A stretch of 64,000 nt of DNA from Panicum virgatum (Eukaryota; Streptophyta; Magnoliopsida; Poales; Poaceae). Made by a program: the position numbers and the translations under genes. Shown in pieces: positions 21,061 to 31,650 of the stretch (its first letter is position 1; the number at the start of each line of letters is the position of its first letter). Location: NCBI RefSeq assembly GCF_016808335.1, contig NC_053139.1, positions 14,185,819 through 14,249,818 of the forward strand. The letters are read 5' to 3'. Under the pieces are notes generated by a model. It made no database searches and was not told where the DNA came from. It was given only the letters and a program-made list of their open reading frames with translations.

Positions 21061-22750
21061 GGAGAACAAATGAACAAGAGAAAGAGAAAGAAAGAAAAAT
21101 AATATAAATGAATGATTATCTTTCCTATATTACCCTTATACTATCTATACTACCTAGACATACTACCCTATACTACTGATCAATGTTTTAGTGATATAGA
21201 TAAATCTCAACCATCCGATATTTACACAAAGTCCTTCTCCGATAGTAGTATATGATTTTATTGTGCACCGTAAAAGAGCTCAAATTTGATGCTCCTTTCT
21301 ACCTCAGAAAATGCACTGCTATTGTCGAATCCAGGAAGTCCCTGTAAATGTCTGAGGTTATTGCAGAATTACCTTGACCTTGTCACTCTGGGTAACAGAG
21401 AGCCACAGCCACATCCACTCGATGTGAGCAATGAGGCAGGTAAAGTTCTACAGTTAACCCTCGTCAAGAGCATGGATGATGGTCTATAGCAGAAGAAGCG
21501 GATTATGGCAGGCATCCTAGAAATGATCAATGGATGTGGCCATTAACTGGTTAGTTGTTGTGGCCAGGCATTGCTCACTGATCAAGGGAGGAGAAATATA
21601 TAAAAAAGTCGGATAATAAGTTCACTAACAATGTGAAATTGCTGGAAAGATAGAAGCGTGGTTACAAGCGGTCTAGCAGAAGCCCCGAGTACAGTGACTG
21701 ACTGAAGCTAGAAACCCCAGATCTCCTTTGATCCACATTGGATGCAGCTTTTATCACACAGTGTTGTCGCTTCCTGTTTTTTGATGCAGCAATCCAACTC
21801 TCGTGGAACAAGAGGTGGAGCAGAAAAGGCACTGTGAATCCTCATTCTCTTCTTTTTACCTCTCCTCTCCCCACAAGGAGCTTGGCGAAGCTGTAGCATT
21901 TTGGCGGGACGGGGCATCACTGATCAGTTCTTTTTCCTTGTCCATATAGACAAGCTATAAATTGTGCAATATAGTTTCAATGTTACTTCTATATGATACT
22001 TTGTATTACCCTGTTAGGCTTTTATTGACAATAATTTGCACTTCTGTTTAAGGAAAAAAATGCATACCTCCATTCCTAGACGTCATTACAAATATTTTAT
22101 ATAATGAAGATTGACGCGCATGAAGGAATTTATTTTGTCCATAGCAATACAGTACCTAGTAAAAAAGAAGAAAAAAACTAACTTGTGGTGGAAACAAAAA
22201 ATCATCATCCATTTTGCAGGATTACTATCTGGAGGTCAGACAACATCTGTAGCTCTGTAGAAATAATTTCTTTCCAAGGAACCACGTGGCAGAAAGTACC
22301 TATCATCATCACTTACGTCAGAGCTAATGTATATATATAAATAAGTTTACTAGCTCATAAATAAGAAGCTCTGACTTTTGATACTTGATTGGCAGCTGAT
22401 CATGCTTGAAGTACTATAGCCTCCTTTGAATTAGTCAATATTTGCGGAGCAAATTAAACAAGTGTGTACGATGGTCCTATTGCGTCAGGGAACTGAAGGA
22501 TAGTGCATGATTCAGGATACCAAGGAATTAGTAGTGCTCACCATTGACTCGTAACGTGGCTTCTGGGAAGGTTCACCCATACTAAATGCTAGCGGGCTCG
22601 AATATACATTGGAAGAAACTGTGTGCAAAATTATCAGCCGTCAGTTACGTCGTCTAAATACAGGCGAAGAAGCAAACTGAATTAGAAGCTCTGACTTTCT
22701 CCACGTGCAGAGCCAGCCATCGTGTATCTAAACATCTATATCCGCCTGTC
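21061..22750. other. Intergenic DNA
   Basis: Mostly AT-rich. Around 21290-21535 a plus-strand frame with a few stops (NREPQPHPLDVSNEAGKVL) hints at an old gene fragment, which I could not identify. Confidence 0.25.
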
Positions 22751-22758
22751 GATGTGTG

Positions 22759-22768
22759 TATATATATA
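22759..22768 (+). promoter_or_regulatory. TATA box of 14-cysteine peptide gene
   Basis: TATATATATA about 100 bases before the ATG at 22863, with no intervening ATG in that frame except the one at 22812. Confidence 0.5.
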
Positions 22769-22862
22769 CAGTCGCTGCACTGGCATCTGATCTATATCCA
22801 ATACAGACACCTTGCTCCAGATAGCAGCTTGCGCTCTGACCCTTGAAAACCCATCGCGAAGA

Positions 22863-23144
22863 ATGGCCTCCGGCGCCGCCTCTTCTCTCAAGGCGGCGGC
22901 GACCATCGCCGTGGCTTGCATTTGCATGGTGGCGGTCCTGTCTTCTTCGGAGGCTGCGCAGATGCTGTGCTGCAAGTGTGACCAGTACTGCAGCTCTTCA
23001 ACCGGTGGCTGCACGAGCAGCTTCTGCGGCAGCGCCTGCGGCAGCGCCACGTCCCCCGGGTGCCTCAGCTGCAAGCAGGCGTACTTCAGCAAATGCAAGA
23101 ACCTCTGCATCAACTACTGCCAAGGCAACTGCGTTAGTTGCTGA
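22863..23144 (+). CDS. Small secreted cysteine-rich peptide (14 Cys)
   Basis: A single-exon gene for 93 residues. The N-terminus starts MASGAASSLKAAATIAV and ends in SSEAA, a clear signal peptide of about 32 residues. The mature part of about 61 residues has 14 cysteines in short-spaced pairs: LCCKC, DQYC, GGC, SFCGSAC, GCLSC, SKCKNLC, INYC, GNCVSC. An even number of cysteines suggests seven disulfides in the apoplast or another secretory compartment. The pattern does not match defensin, thionin, LTP, snakin or Bowman-Birk layouts as I know them. The ATG at 22863 is chosen over the in-frame one at 22812 because it begins the signal peptide. An AATAAA lies near 23221. Role unknown; defence or metal binding would be guesses. 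Confidence 0.72.
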   Translation: MASGAASSLKAAATIAVACICMVAVLSSSEAAQMLCCKCDQYCSSSTGGCTSSFCGSACGSATSPGCLSCKQAYFSKCKNLCINYCQGNCVSC

Positions 23145-23229
23145 AACTATGCATAGGTGAAGCTCGCTCACTCGCTCCTATATATATCAAAATGCCAGGG
23201 ATCCGTAATATAAATAGCTAAATAAAAGA

Positions 23230-23606
23230 CGGATCCAAGCTATGCCGCAGTGTATGTGCATCTTTATCTGTAAAAGGCTGCATGTATCTTTATTTACAGT
23301 ATGAAACTATTTCCAATCCTATCTCTCTGTGTCAACTTTCATCTCATGTTCATCTTCCTGCTTCAAATTGAACCCATTCGATTTCGATATCAGGATTCAG
23401 GTTACTGTTCGTCCTTCAAAATACGTTTAATTGCTTCCGTACGGACTTGTAGCATGCCTCTTCAGGACATCTATTCTCATTTTCGCGGGATCACTGATAC
23501 CGGAAGATGCTGCTACGCCCCGCAAGAGAATAAGTAATTAGTCAAAGCGTTGCGCTTCAGTGGTCCCTCACATAAAAATTGCACAAATCTTAAAGCATGT
23601 ATGATT
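23230..23606. other. 3' flank of cysteine-rich gene
   Basis: No further gene is seen. Confidence 0.3.
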
Positions 23607-23621
23607 AATTAGTTAATTTGT
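23607..23621. repeat. SINE target site duplication, left
   Basis: AATTAGTTAATTTGT; an identical copy lies at 23887-23901. Confidence 0.85.
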
Positions 23622-23886
23622 GCGAAAAAGCACGTAGCCTAGTGGTTACATGAGTTCGACTCTCTGTGGGAGCGAATATTTTAAAATTTAACTGCATTGT
23701 GTTTTCAGTGGTAGGTGGCGTTTCTATCGATAGCGAGACGTTTATGGTGATTTCTCAATCTCGAAAATTTGTCAGTTCAGTCTTTGAAGATGCTCATAGG
23801 GTAGAGGATTTGTGCACGTCTGTTCATAGAGATCAGTGTGCATGTGTTGTGAGTGTCTGAATCATCATACTGTGTAATTTCAAAAA
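23622..23886 (+). mobile_element. Grass SINE (tRNA-derived)
   Basis: The head reads TAGCCTAGTGGTTA and then box B-like GAGTTCGACTCTC and GTGGGAGCGAAT. The body contains GGTAGGTGGCGTTTC, a SINE body sequence I recognise from grasses, and the tail is an A-run. It is flanked by a perfect 15-bp direct repeat. Bases between box A and box B appear to be missing, so this copy is probably not transcribable. Confidence 0.85.
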
Positions 23887-23901
23887 AATTAGTTAATTTG
23901 T

Positions 23902-24487
23902 AATTATCTTGGATCTGGGCCTAGTATATACGGATCCGGCCATGCCCACGCCCAGCTCGTGCCTAAGAGAGATATGTGTTGGATCCGCTTCTTGTGCTGG
24001 AAATTGGCGGCGCATTTCTTGGTGAACGGCTCGACAGCAACGAGCCAGCGGTGATTGCGAGCAGGGGAGATCCACCTCTTTTGTCTCGCAAATGCTGGAC
24101 CGGAGAGTGTAACAGCTGCTTAATTAGCTTGAACACATGTTAAACAAAGTTTCAAATTTCCAAATTGTGTCAAAAGCGGGTCAAAATGCCCTAAAACCCT
24201 CACGTGCTTAATTAGGTGATGTGACGCGCCACGCGCCGGCTTCCGCGGTAGCTTGGGCATGAGCATGAGCCTGTGCATCGCCATGACAATCCCGCCCTCT
24301 TGCCTGCCGCGCGCCACGCTGCCGATGTCGTTCGCACGACTCACTGCATCAGCATGCCATGACGCCAGCATTCCATCCTCAGTCCTCACACCACTGCTTG
24401 CCATCCTTATTAGTGCACGTACGGCGGGTACACGCCCACTAATGCTGCCATGGCCTTATCTCCCTTCCTCGGTTCGGTGCCCTGTTC
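23902..24487. other. Intergenic DNA
   Basis: No gene is supported. It includes a CT-rich zone into which the solo LTR inserted. Confidence 0.3.
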
Positions 24488-24492
24488 CCTCC

Positions 24493-25540
24493 TGTCGTGG
24501 TGCTGCAAACCACGGCCGGGTGGCGGAAGGCACCCGCCCTAGTCCAGAGGATATGTACTCGGGGGTTAGCTAGTCCTAGTTAAATCTCACTCAAGAACAC
24601 GATGAACACAGCAGGATTTAGAGTGGTTCGGGCCGCCGGAGCGTAATACCCTACGTCCACTGTGTGTTGTATTGCCTTCTCAAGAGAGTGAGAGAGGTTG
24701 CGAGAGCTTGTGTCCCTGGAGTCTGGAGTCTGCAGCGAGCGCCTCCCTTTTATATCTCAAGGGAGGCGCGTACATGGCTGTTGGGTCCCCGACAGGTGGG
24801 CCCAACGATGTAGTATAAAATGACGTACTGTCCATACGTTATGGCGTTGCAGGCAAAGGAGATCTCTCTCTTGGATTCCTTCACCTGCTCCTGGAGCCCT
24901 TGGTTCATCATGTCCTGGCGCTGTCTTGTCGGGACGATGCCAGATGTAGCTAGTGGCGTCGCCTGCCACGTAGTTTAAGCGGGCTGTGTAGCTTGCGGTG
25001 TAGGCGGCATGATGGTAAAGTGCCGTGCCGTCGTATCCATTTAATGCTGCAGACGGGCTCTGCGTGGGTGCGGCACAGGCGGCTGCACTGTGCACCTTGG
25101 TAATACGCGGTGCACAGCGAGGCCTGACAAAGGCTGTCTCGCGTACCGCGGCGGCAGAGCACGCCTTGTCCCGCTGCATTAAATGCAGCGGGCGCGCGGG
25201 TCTTCCAGCGGAAGGCTCGCGCTCGAGCCCGTGCCTCCGGGCCACGTGCCGGCTACGAACCACCTACGCAGTGCGGGAGATCCGGACGGACGCAGGAGGT
25301 CCCGGACCCCTAGGGGGGTCCGAGGCCTCGGTTGTCGACATGAAGCTTCCCTTTCTTAGAGACACGTGGTCTCCGGACCCAGCCCCAGGCGGGGGACGTG
25401 TCCGGGGCCGTTGGCTTGGTGAGGGAAGAGCCTAACCCGTGGGGCCTGGCTACTCCGTCCTTTCCACGCAGTTATGAATAACTACGCGGGTCTTGCCTTA
25501 CTGCAGTAAGAGTGGGTATCCCTACTACAAGATACCGACA
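24493..25540 (-). mobile_element. Solo LTR of a retrotransposon
   Basis: On the minus strand it starts TGTCGGTATCTTG and ends in ACA. The 1048 bp are flanked by the 5-bp TSD CCTCC at 24488-24492 and 25541-25545. A minus-strand TATA box lies at 24748-24755. No internal retrotransposon sequence is present, so an intact element was reduced by LTR-LTR recombination. ORFs inside it are not genes. Confidence 0.88.
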
Positions 25541-25545
25541 CCTCC

Positions 25546-27370
25546 CTTCTTCCCGGTGCCCCCATTCCCTCCCTTCTTCCTTGCTACTTCTTCCACCTCA
25601 CGCTGAGCCAAGCGGAGCCTCCATGGCTAGCCAAAATTAGCCAGCCACACCCCATCCCCTTCCAATTCCTCGCACATCGAGCGTCCTCACTCACCACCCC
25701 TTCCATCTTCCTCGCCACTCACCCAAGCCCCTCCCCCGCCAAATTAGGCGGAATCGACCCCCTCCATTAAAGCTCCGTCCAAACTCAAACCACCCCTCAA
25801 ACCCTCCTTTCCTGCCATCCTTCACTCGAACCGACCCCCGAAACAAAAACCCAGTGAGCTCGTCATCATCCCCGGTCCTTTCCTACCGCCGCGCCGCGTC
25901 GGCCTGCCTGCGCCGCTAGTGCGCATGCCGCGCAGCCCTTGCATGCAGTGGCGGAAAGTAGGGGCCAGTTGAGCTCAATCTTGTGTATTTCTGCTTGTGG
26001 ACATCAGCCAAACTGGCACAGAAGTGTACTTCCAGTGGAGCAGCGCGTGGAGGAAGCAGGGGCCAACATCCAGTTTCATCTCTACCACGGTCCGCCCTTG
26101 CTTGCACGGCCCTGTGCCATCCCGTCACGCCTCGCAGCCAACCGGCCTCGTCACCGGCAAGAACCGTGCGCCACGTCACCGGCCATGGGCCTGGCTGGCC
26201 ATAGTGTGCGTGGTCTGGGCTGGCCTGCCCGAGCACCCCCTCTGACACATGGGGCCCATGGGTCAGGGTCAGTTTGGTGTTTAAATTGTTTTGTTTTGGC
26301 TCAAGTTTCTAAATTGTATTGAAAATTAAGAAAAAAAATGCAACATCAATTTTGTTTGATTGGTTAGATCCAGATCTACAGAGAAAAATATTCATGCATG
26401 TGTAATATACTTTTTTGCCCCTGCTAGAATTTAATTTGTACTTAACTTGTTTAATTATTTATGCAGATCCATTTGTCTAAAAATTATGAAATTCACGCAG
26501 TGGCTTGCTTTGTGCATGTGTAGCTCACTGTAAACATTTTTGATCCAGAAGCCATGTCTATGTATACGTTTGTAGATCTATATTTGTTCAGTTTGCCTTG
26601 CTAAGGCTAAAATAAGTAGTTTCCATTGTCAATAATTATTGGTAACTTTTTGTTGCATGCTTTATCAGGCCAATCCCAATGAGTGGTTTCATTTTTTTTC
26701 CAAAAATAGTGCTACATCAACAAAACACAAATAAAACTACAGATAAAACTCATTTTCACAATGCATCGTTTTTTTCTATTTTATAGGCTCTCTATCTGTA
26801 GAACCCAAGGTCGGCCCTGAAACTCACAGGCATGTCGGAGCCTGCTTATAGATGTAGATGTAGCGCTCCCAACCAGAGCAAAATGCGGAACAAGACGACA
26901 TCATCACGGACGATGGATCTTGAAGCAGAAGTCTCTCTCCATCCCACGGTGCCGCCACCGCGATCCTTGATCTCCTGTGCTAGCTGGTGATTGGTGATCC
27001 TCTGTGACGCATGCAGCTCGCCTAGCCTTCAGGAGCTCAATCCCGACCGACAACACCCGTCACAGCTAGGTTGATCATCGCCATCTTGTTAGGTTGACAC
27101 ACATCAAGGATAAGTCAAGCTGTATATATGTTGTTCATGGCGGATATCCCTGCTCTCTTGGTTAGTTGCCTTTATTCCTCTTTTTCACTATTTAGGATTT
27201 GAGTGCCGTGGTTGTGTGATTGGTTGGGAAGAGGAGTGAGCGGGTCTGTGTTTTGTTTCCTAGCTCCAATGGGTCTCAGATCAAATTTAAGCTCCCATGG
27301 ATCGATCTGAGTATTTGTTGATCCAATGGGAGGAGTGAGGAGCAAGAGTTATTAGTAGATACTGACAAAA
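25546..27370. other. Intergenic DNA, probably repeat-derived
   Basis: A C-rich stretch (25546-25930) and a GC-rich block (26030-26250) give meaningless ORFs. 26670-26815 resembles an AT-rich MITE piece, but no paired ends were found. Confidence 0.25.
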
Positions 27371-27374
27371 TTCT

Positions 27375-28640
27375 GGACCACGGCACACATTATTACAAAG
27401 CTCTGTTTGGACCATCTGAGAAGAACACTATTACACTTGATCCCATGAGCTGAGGCAACAGGATCGTGTTTCACATGAGGACAACCAGAGGTTGGCTGCT
27501 CCATTCACTCGAGAGGAAATTAAGAAGGTGGTTTTCTCCATGGAAAAAAATACTGCTCCTGGTCTATCATATGCTTGCAAGACGCACGAGAAAATGCCCA
27601 AAGTTGATCCTATACTTATATGAAAACATGTCAGGACTGAAAAACAACTTTAACAAAAACGAAGTGATTATGGTCAGTCAGGACCTCCAAAAAAACTATG
27701 CAATTCTCTGACACTTTCAATTGTGCTGTGGGGGCATGGCCAATCAAATATCTTGGAGTTCCAGTATCTGGTTCTAGAATCAGGGTTGCCAAATGGTTGC
27801 ATCCGGATGAGAAAATGTTAAAAAGACTTGATGGTTGGAAAGCAGGAGCTCTGTCTATGGGAGGGCGCCTCACCCTTATCAACTCAAAGCATGAGCAGTA
27901 TTCCTACTTACAGCATGTCGATGTACTTGCTACTGTAATCAATTATCAAAAGAATGGATAGGATGAGGAAAAAATTCTTTTAGCAGGGTGGAGCTCTGAA
28001 CAAAAAGTACCACTTGGTGAAATGGCTGAAAGTTTGCTTACCAAAAAGAAAGGGGGTTTGGGGGTAGTAGATTTGAGGAGAATGAACATAAGCCTGTTGT
28101 GTAAATGGTGGTGGAAACTGAAAAGAGAAGAGGGGCTTTGGCAAATGATTGTGAGGCAAAAATATATGAAAAAAGAAATGTGTAGCCCACCTACATGCTA
28201 AAAATTCCAACTTGCCTATGTGGAACGACATCATAAAAGTGAGAGACATTTATGTGAAGAATAGAGTGATGGTTATCGGGGATAGGGAGAGGACTGACTT
28301 CTGGAGTGATGCCTGCTGTGGGATCACTCCCTTGAAAGACACTTTCCCAGATTTGTTTGCTATTTGTAATGAACAGAAAAGTAAAGTGGCCTATGTGGCT
28401 AGGAGAGGTTGGAGGCTGACCTTCTAGACATGGTTGGATGAACACTGCTAGGATCAATTGAGAAGGTTGTATGACCTTATGTCACCTTTTTCAGTGAGCG
28501 GGGGAAAAGGCACACTAAAATGGCTGAAGGGAAGATCTAGAACATGATCTTTCTCTATCAAATCCATTTACAAGAGTCTGTGTAGCCAGGAACCAGAAAA
28601 AAACTATGAAACTTATTTGGCAAGCGAGAGTCCTCTTGAA
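27375..28640 (+). mobile_element. Degenerate LINE (non-LTR retrotransposon) relic
   Basis: Broken plus-strand frames give FTREEIKKVVFSMEKNTAPG-like sequence near 27510-27570, the start of a plant LINE reverse transcriptase. It is followed by AWPIKYLGVPVSGSRI and DGWKAGALSMGGRLTLINS near 27730-27890. WKLKREEGLWQMIVRQKY and RTDFWSDACCG lie near 28110-28310. Blocks are separated by stops, frameshifts and deletions, and the catalytic YxDD block is not seen. It is long dead. Confidence 0.8.
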
Positions 28641-29017
28641 AATTAAAAGTCAGAGAGACTTTATTCCAAAGCGTCATCATCGCCACCATCTCGCCGATGT
28701 CGCTAGAGAACCAAACCTTAAAGAAAATTAAAAGACTAGATCTATGTAGAGGACGGCCCCCCTCCTCCACCTACCAGCGAGGCCACCGGCGGTGGCGGCT
28801 ATAGATCTGTAGGACGACCGATGAAGTTTTCTCTATAAAACTTTTGGTACCCTGCAAGCAGTGGATTCTCTTACCATGAGTCTAATTTAGGTAAGAATTG
28901 TTTTTAATTATATCGTTTCAATCTTGATGATTATTAGATAAAAGTAAATCGATAGATGGATAATAGATAAATGGATAGAATACTATGCTTATTTGTATGT
29001 ATGACATGCGTACTATG
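28641..29017. other. Intergenic DNA
   Basis: No gene or element boundary is recognised. Confidence 0.25.
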
Positions 29018-29020
29018 TAA

Positions 29021-29369
29021 GGCCCTCCACAGTGTGTGCCTTAAGTGATGCCCAAAGAGGAGAGAGAAGATTTGGGCATCACTCCACACACTGCGGGTAG
29101 TGATGCCAACTCAGAGTGACGCCAGAAAAGTAGGAACCGGTGCATGTAGATTCACCGATGCTAGAAACGTAGGAGCCACCCCGCACGACCACGTGCTATG
29201 CTGTCCTTCTTCAGCAGAATCCCAATGCTTTTCTATTTCCCGTGGGCCCGAGCTCAAAGATAGCATCGCTGGTAATCTTGCTCACGCTGCAGCTTCGGTA
29301 TAGTGGTGCCCGTTTTATCTATGTGGGGCCCACTATTTTTGTGGGCATCGCTCCACACTGTGGCCGGCC
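29021..29369. mobile_element. Tourist-type (PIF/Harbinger) MITE
   Basis: A 349-bp element with inverted ends: GGCCCTCCACAGTGTGTG on the left and, reversed, GGCCGGCCACAGTGTGG on the right. It is flanked by the 3-bp TSD TAA (29018-29020 and 29370-29372), the usual Harbinger target. No coding capacity. Confidence 0.8.
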
Positions 29370-29420
29370 TAATGTATGTCTTGTAAAGTAACCAGAAGCA
29401 GGAAAATCACACACAATTTA

Positions 29421-30055
29421 TTAACTCTCTGGATTGGAGCATGCAGCGCTCGTCTCAGTTCTTAGATGATTGGATATCCTGCTGTGGACGATAATAAAGT
29501 CGTCGTTGATGCCCTCGGATCTTGCCTTTCCTGGGAAGGTCGCCACTCCAAGCAGCTCCTTGTTGCTCATGTCCACGGCAGCCAGCCAGCCACCCATGCC
29601 TTGTCATCGCCACAGTGGATCTTGGTTGTGAAGTAAACGATGTCAGCGTCGTCTTGCAGGCCGACGACTGGCTGGAACACGCCAAAATTCCTCTTGAAAT
29701 CCAGGTTGTTTGGGACCTTGCGACCCGTGGAGGAATCCCTGATGCCGGTGTCCTGGCGCCAGCTGATCATGTCGTCATCGCCCGATGATGATGAACTTGC
29801 AGCAACCGCCGCCGGCCTGCTCCACGTAACAGCCATCCATCCAGCAATGGAGTAGATTGGCCCACACCGCCTCACATGAGGATACAGCTCGACGAACCTG
29901 AGGCGACCTCCGACGACGGCCATGTCCCGCTAGAGGCGTGCGTCGCTCCGGAGCGATCTGACCCTCCAGACAGCCTCCGGCGGCAGCGCGATATAGCGGA
30001 GCAGGGGCAGGGGCAGGGGCAGGGGCGGTGGCTTTCCCTGCTTCTTCACTCGCCG

Positions 30056-30086
<31 letters not shown>

Positions 30087-30865
30087 TCGCCTTCTTCCAC
30101 CTTGAGCACGCCGCCGTCCTCGCCTGCAGCAGCTTCCACTTTGAGCACGTCGCAGAGGAGGATGCCCCGCCAGAGGTCGACGAACGCCACGGTGCCAGCG
30201 TCCCCTCCTACCGCCATCACCTTGCAGTTTACATGGTAGGGAAAGGTCCGGTAGCCGTGCCGCCGCCGCCGCGGCTGGTGCACCGGCGACACGTTGTGGG
30301 TTGCCCAGCACCCCCGCTTCGAGCTGTAGAGATGGAGGTCGAACTGCACGACTGGGTGCTGCCAGCATGTTCGACGCAGCACGGCGACGATGTACTCTTC
30401 GCCGCCAGTGCGGTCGTCGTGGTAGCGCAGGCCGCAGGAGGCCGCCATCGGAGCCGACGAAGACGAGAGGGGGCGGCGGCCGGCGGGAGGTGCGTGAGCG
30501 ACGGCCCGCCGGCCCGGTAGACGTAGTAGTCGAAGCTGGTGACGTAGTCGCCTTGGCGGCCGACCGAGACGAGGAGCAGGACGAGATCGCCGTCCGCGGC
30601 GACGACGACCGGCTCCACGTTCATGTCCGCGGCGGCGTCCGGGCTGTGGACGCACACGTAGGAGACGCGCGGCGGGCGGCGGACGCAGAAGGTGGCCTGG
30701 ATCCGCTTGCCGTCGCGGGTCTCGGAGAAGGCGGTGGTGGCGTTGCGGCGGTCGGCGACGTAGGCCTCCCGCTCGAGGAGCACCCATGGGAGCTTCTCCC
30801 GCGCCGCGGCGGCGTTGGCGGCGTCGAGGGTCGAGCGAGGAGGGGTGGAGACCGGGGATCAGCAT
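29421..30865 (-). pseudogene. DUF1618 pseudogene
   Basis: It parallels the intact neighbour at 31651-32955 from the start (GLHPSS) through NATTAFSET, RRPPRVSYVCVHSPDA, YYVY, VNCKVMAVGGDAGT, FVDLWRGILLCDV and VVGLQDDADIVYFTT to a TAA at 29421-29423. Lesions: a frameshift just after the start (about 30830-30860), another near 30450-30500, an in-frame TAG at 29930-29932 where the paralogue has Cys, and two extra GGCT units near 29577-29592 that shift the frame again. It also has an inserted Ala-Pro dipeptide expansion over GGAGCC/CAGGGG repeats (30000-30085). The lesions and the intact sister indicate a tandem duplicate that has decayed. Confidence 0.75.
30058..30085 (-). repeat. GGAGCC hexamer microsatellite
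   Basis: Four to five copies of CCGGAG inside the DUF1618 pseudogene, next to a CAGGGG hexamer run at 30000-30028. Together they encode alternating Ala/Pro or Pro/Leu. Confidence 0.7.
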
Positions 30866-31650
30866 GGTCAGACGATGCGGATCTTGTCTGCTTGCTTGAT
30901 GGATCATGTTCATGGTTACGGATGCATTTGTAGACGGACTTGAGGAGGGTTCAGGCCGTTTCCGACTCGAAGTAGGCCTGTCAGCCCGGCCCAAGAGTGC
31001 GCCAGGCAGATTTTTCTGCGCCGTCCCGTGTAAAGATGATGGAATCTTTGTGGATTGTTAGCTTGTTACTGGATAGATCAGATTCTCTTTGCGTGCATGA
31101 AAGGAACTGTTTATCCTTTGTCGCTGACTCATGGGAAGGAAGAAAGAAGACTCTAGACACAATAATCCCTTCCAATAGGAGAGACATAGTCACACACATG
31201 ATGGCGAGAAGATGGCATGATAGTAGCAAAGCCAAATGGGCCCAACGTAAAACAACACTGAACAAAGTTTAGACATTACATATTTACATTGCTCTTCTAG
31301 GGCTTTCACAACTAATTGATCATAAACTAACAACAGATAACGATGCTGGCAGCAAACAAAAGACTGGGCGTCCATTGCACAGTACCTAGTCCCCTGCATA
31401 TTCAGACATGTACCTGCACCCAACAAAACAAGTTTTAGTCACCTTTTAAACTTATATAAGCTTTCACTTTCATCCCACCTACCTAAGAATTTGTCAACTT
31501 TATGACTACGTAAGTACGTAACACATCATTGTTAAACAATCAGTAACCAATTCTATCCTCCTCCAATCAAAGTTAGTCCAAACAAACACACCTACAAAAG
31601 CAACTCTAGGCTAATCATGTGAGAAATTGTAGATGGAATTAATCACACAA

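Noticed and set aside
23622..23700. Functional tRNA gene at TAGCCTAGTGGTTA / GTTCGA
   Set aside because: No cloverleaf, spacing is wrong, and it sits in a SINE with its own TSD.
24757..25435. ORFs up to 168 codons
   Set aside because: They lie entirely within the solo LTR.
30000..30085. CRISPR-like or minisatellite array
   Set aside because: It is a simple hexamer expansion within a plant pseudogene; spacers are absent.
29876..30933. Plus-strand ORFs of 210-214 codons
   Set aside because: These are shadows of the minus-strand DUF1618 pseudogene.
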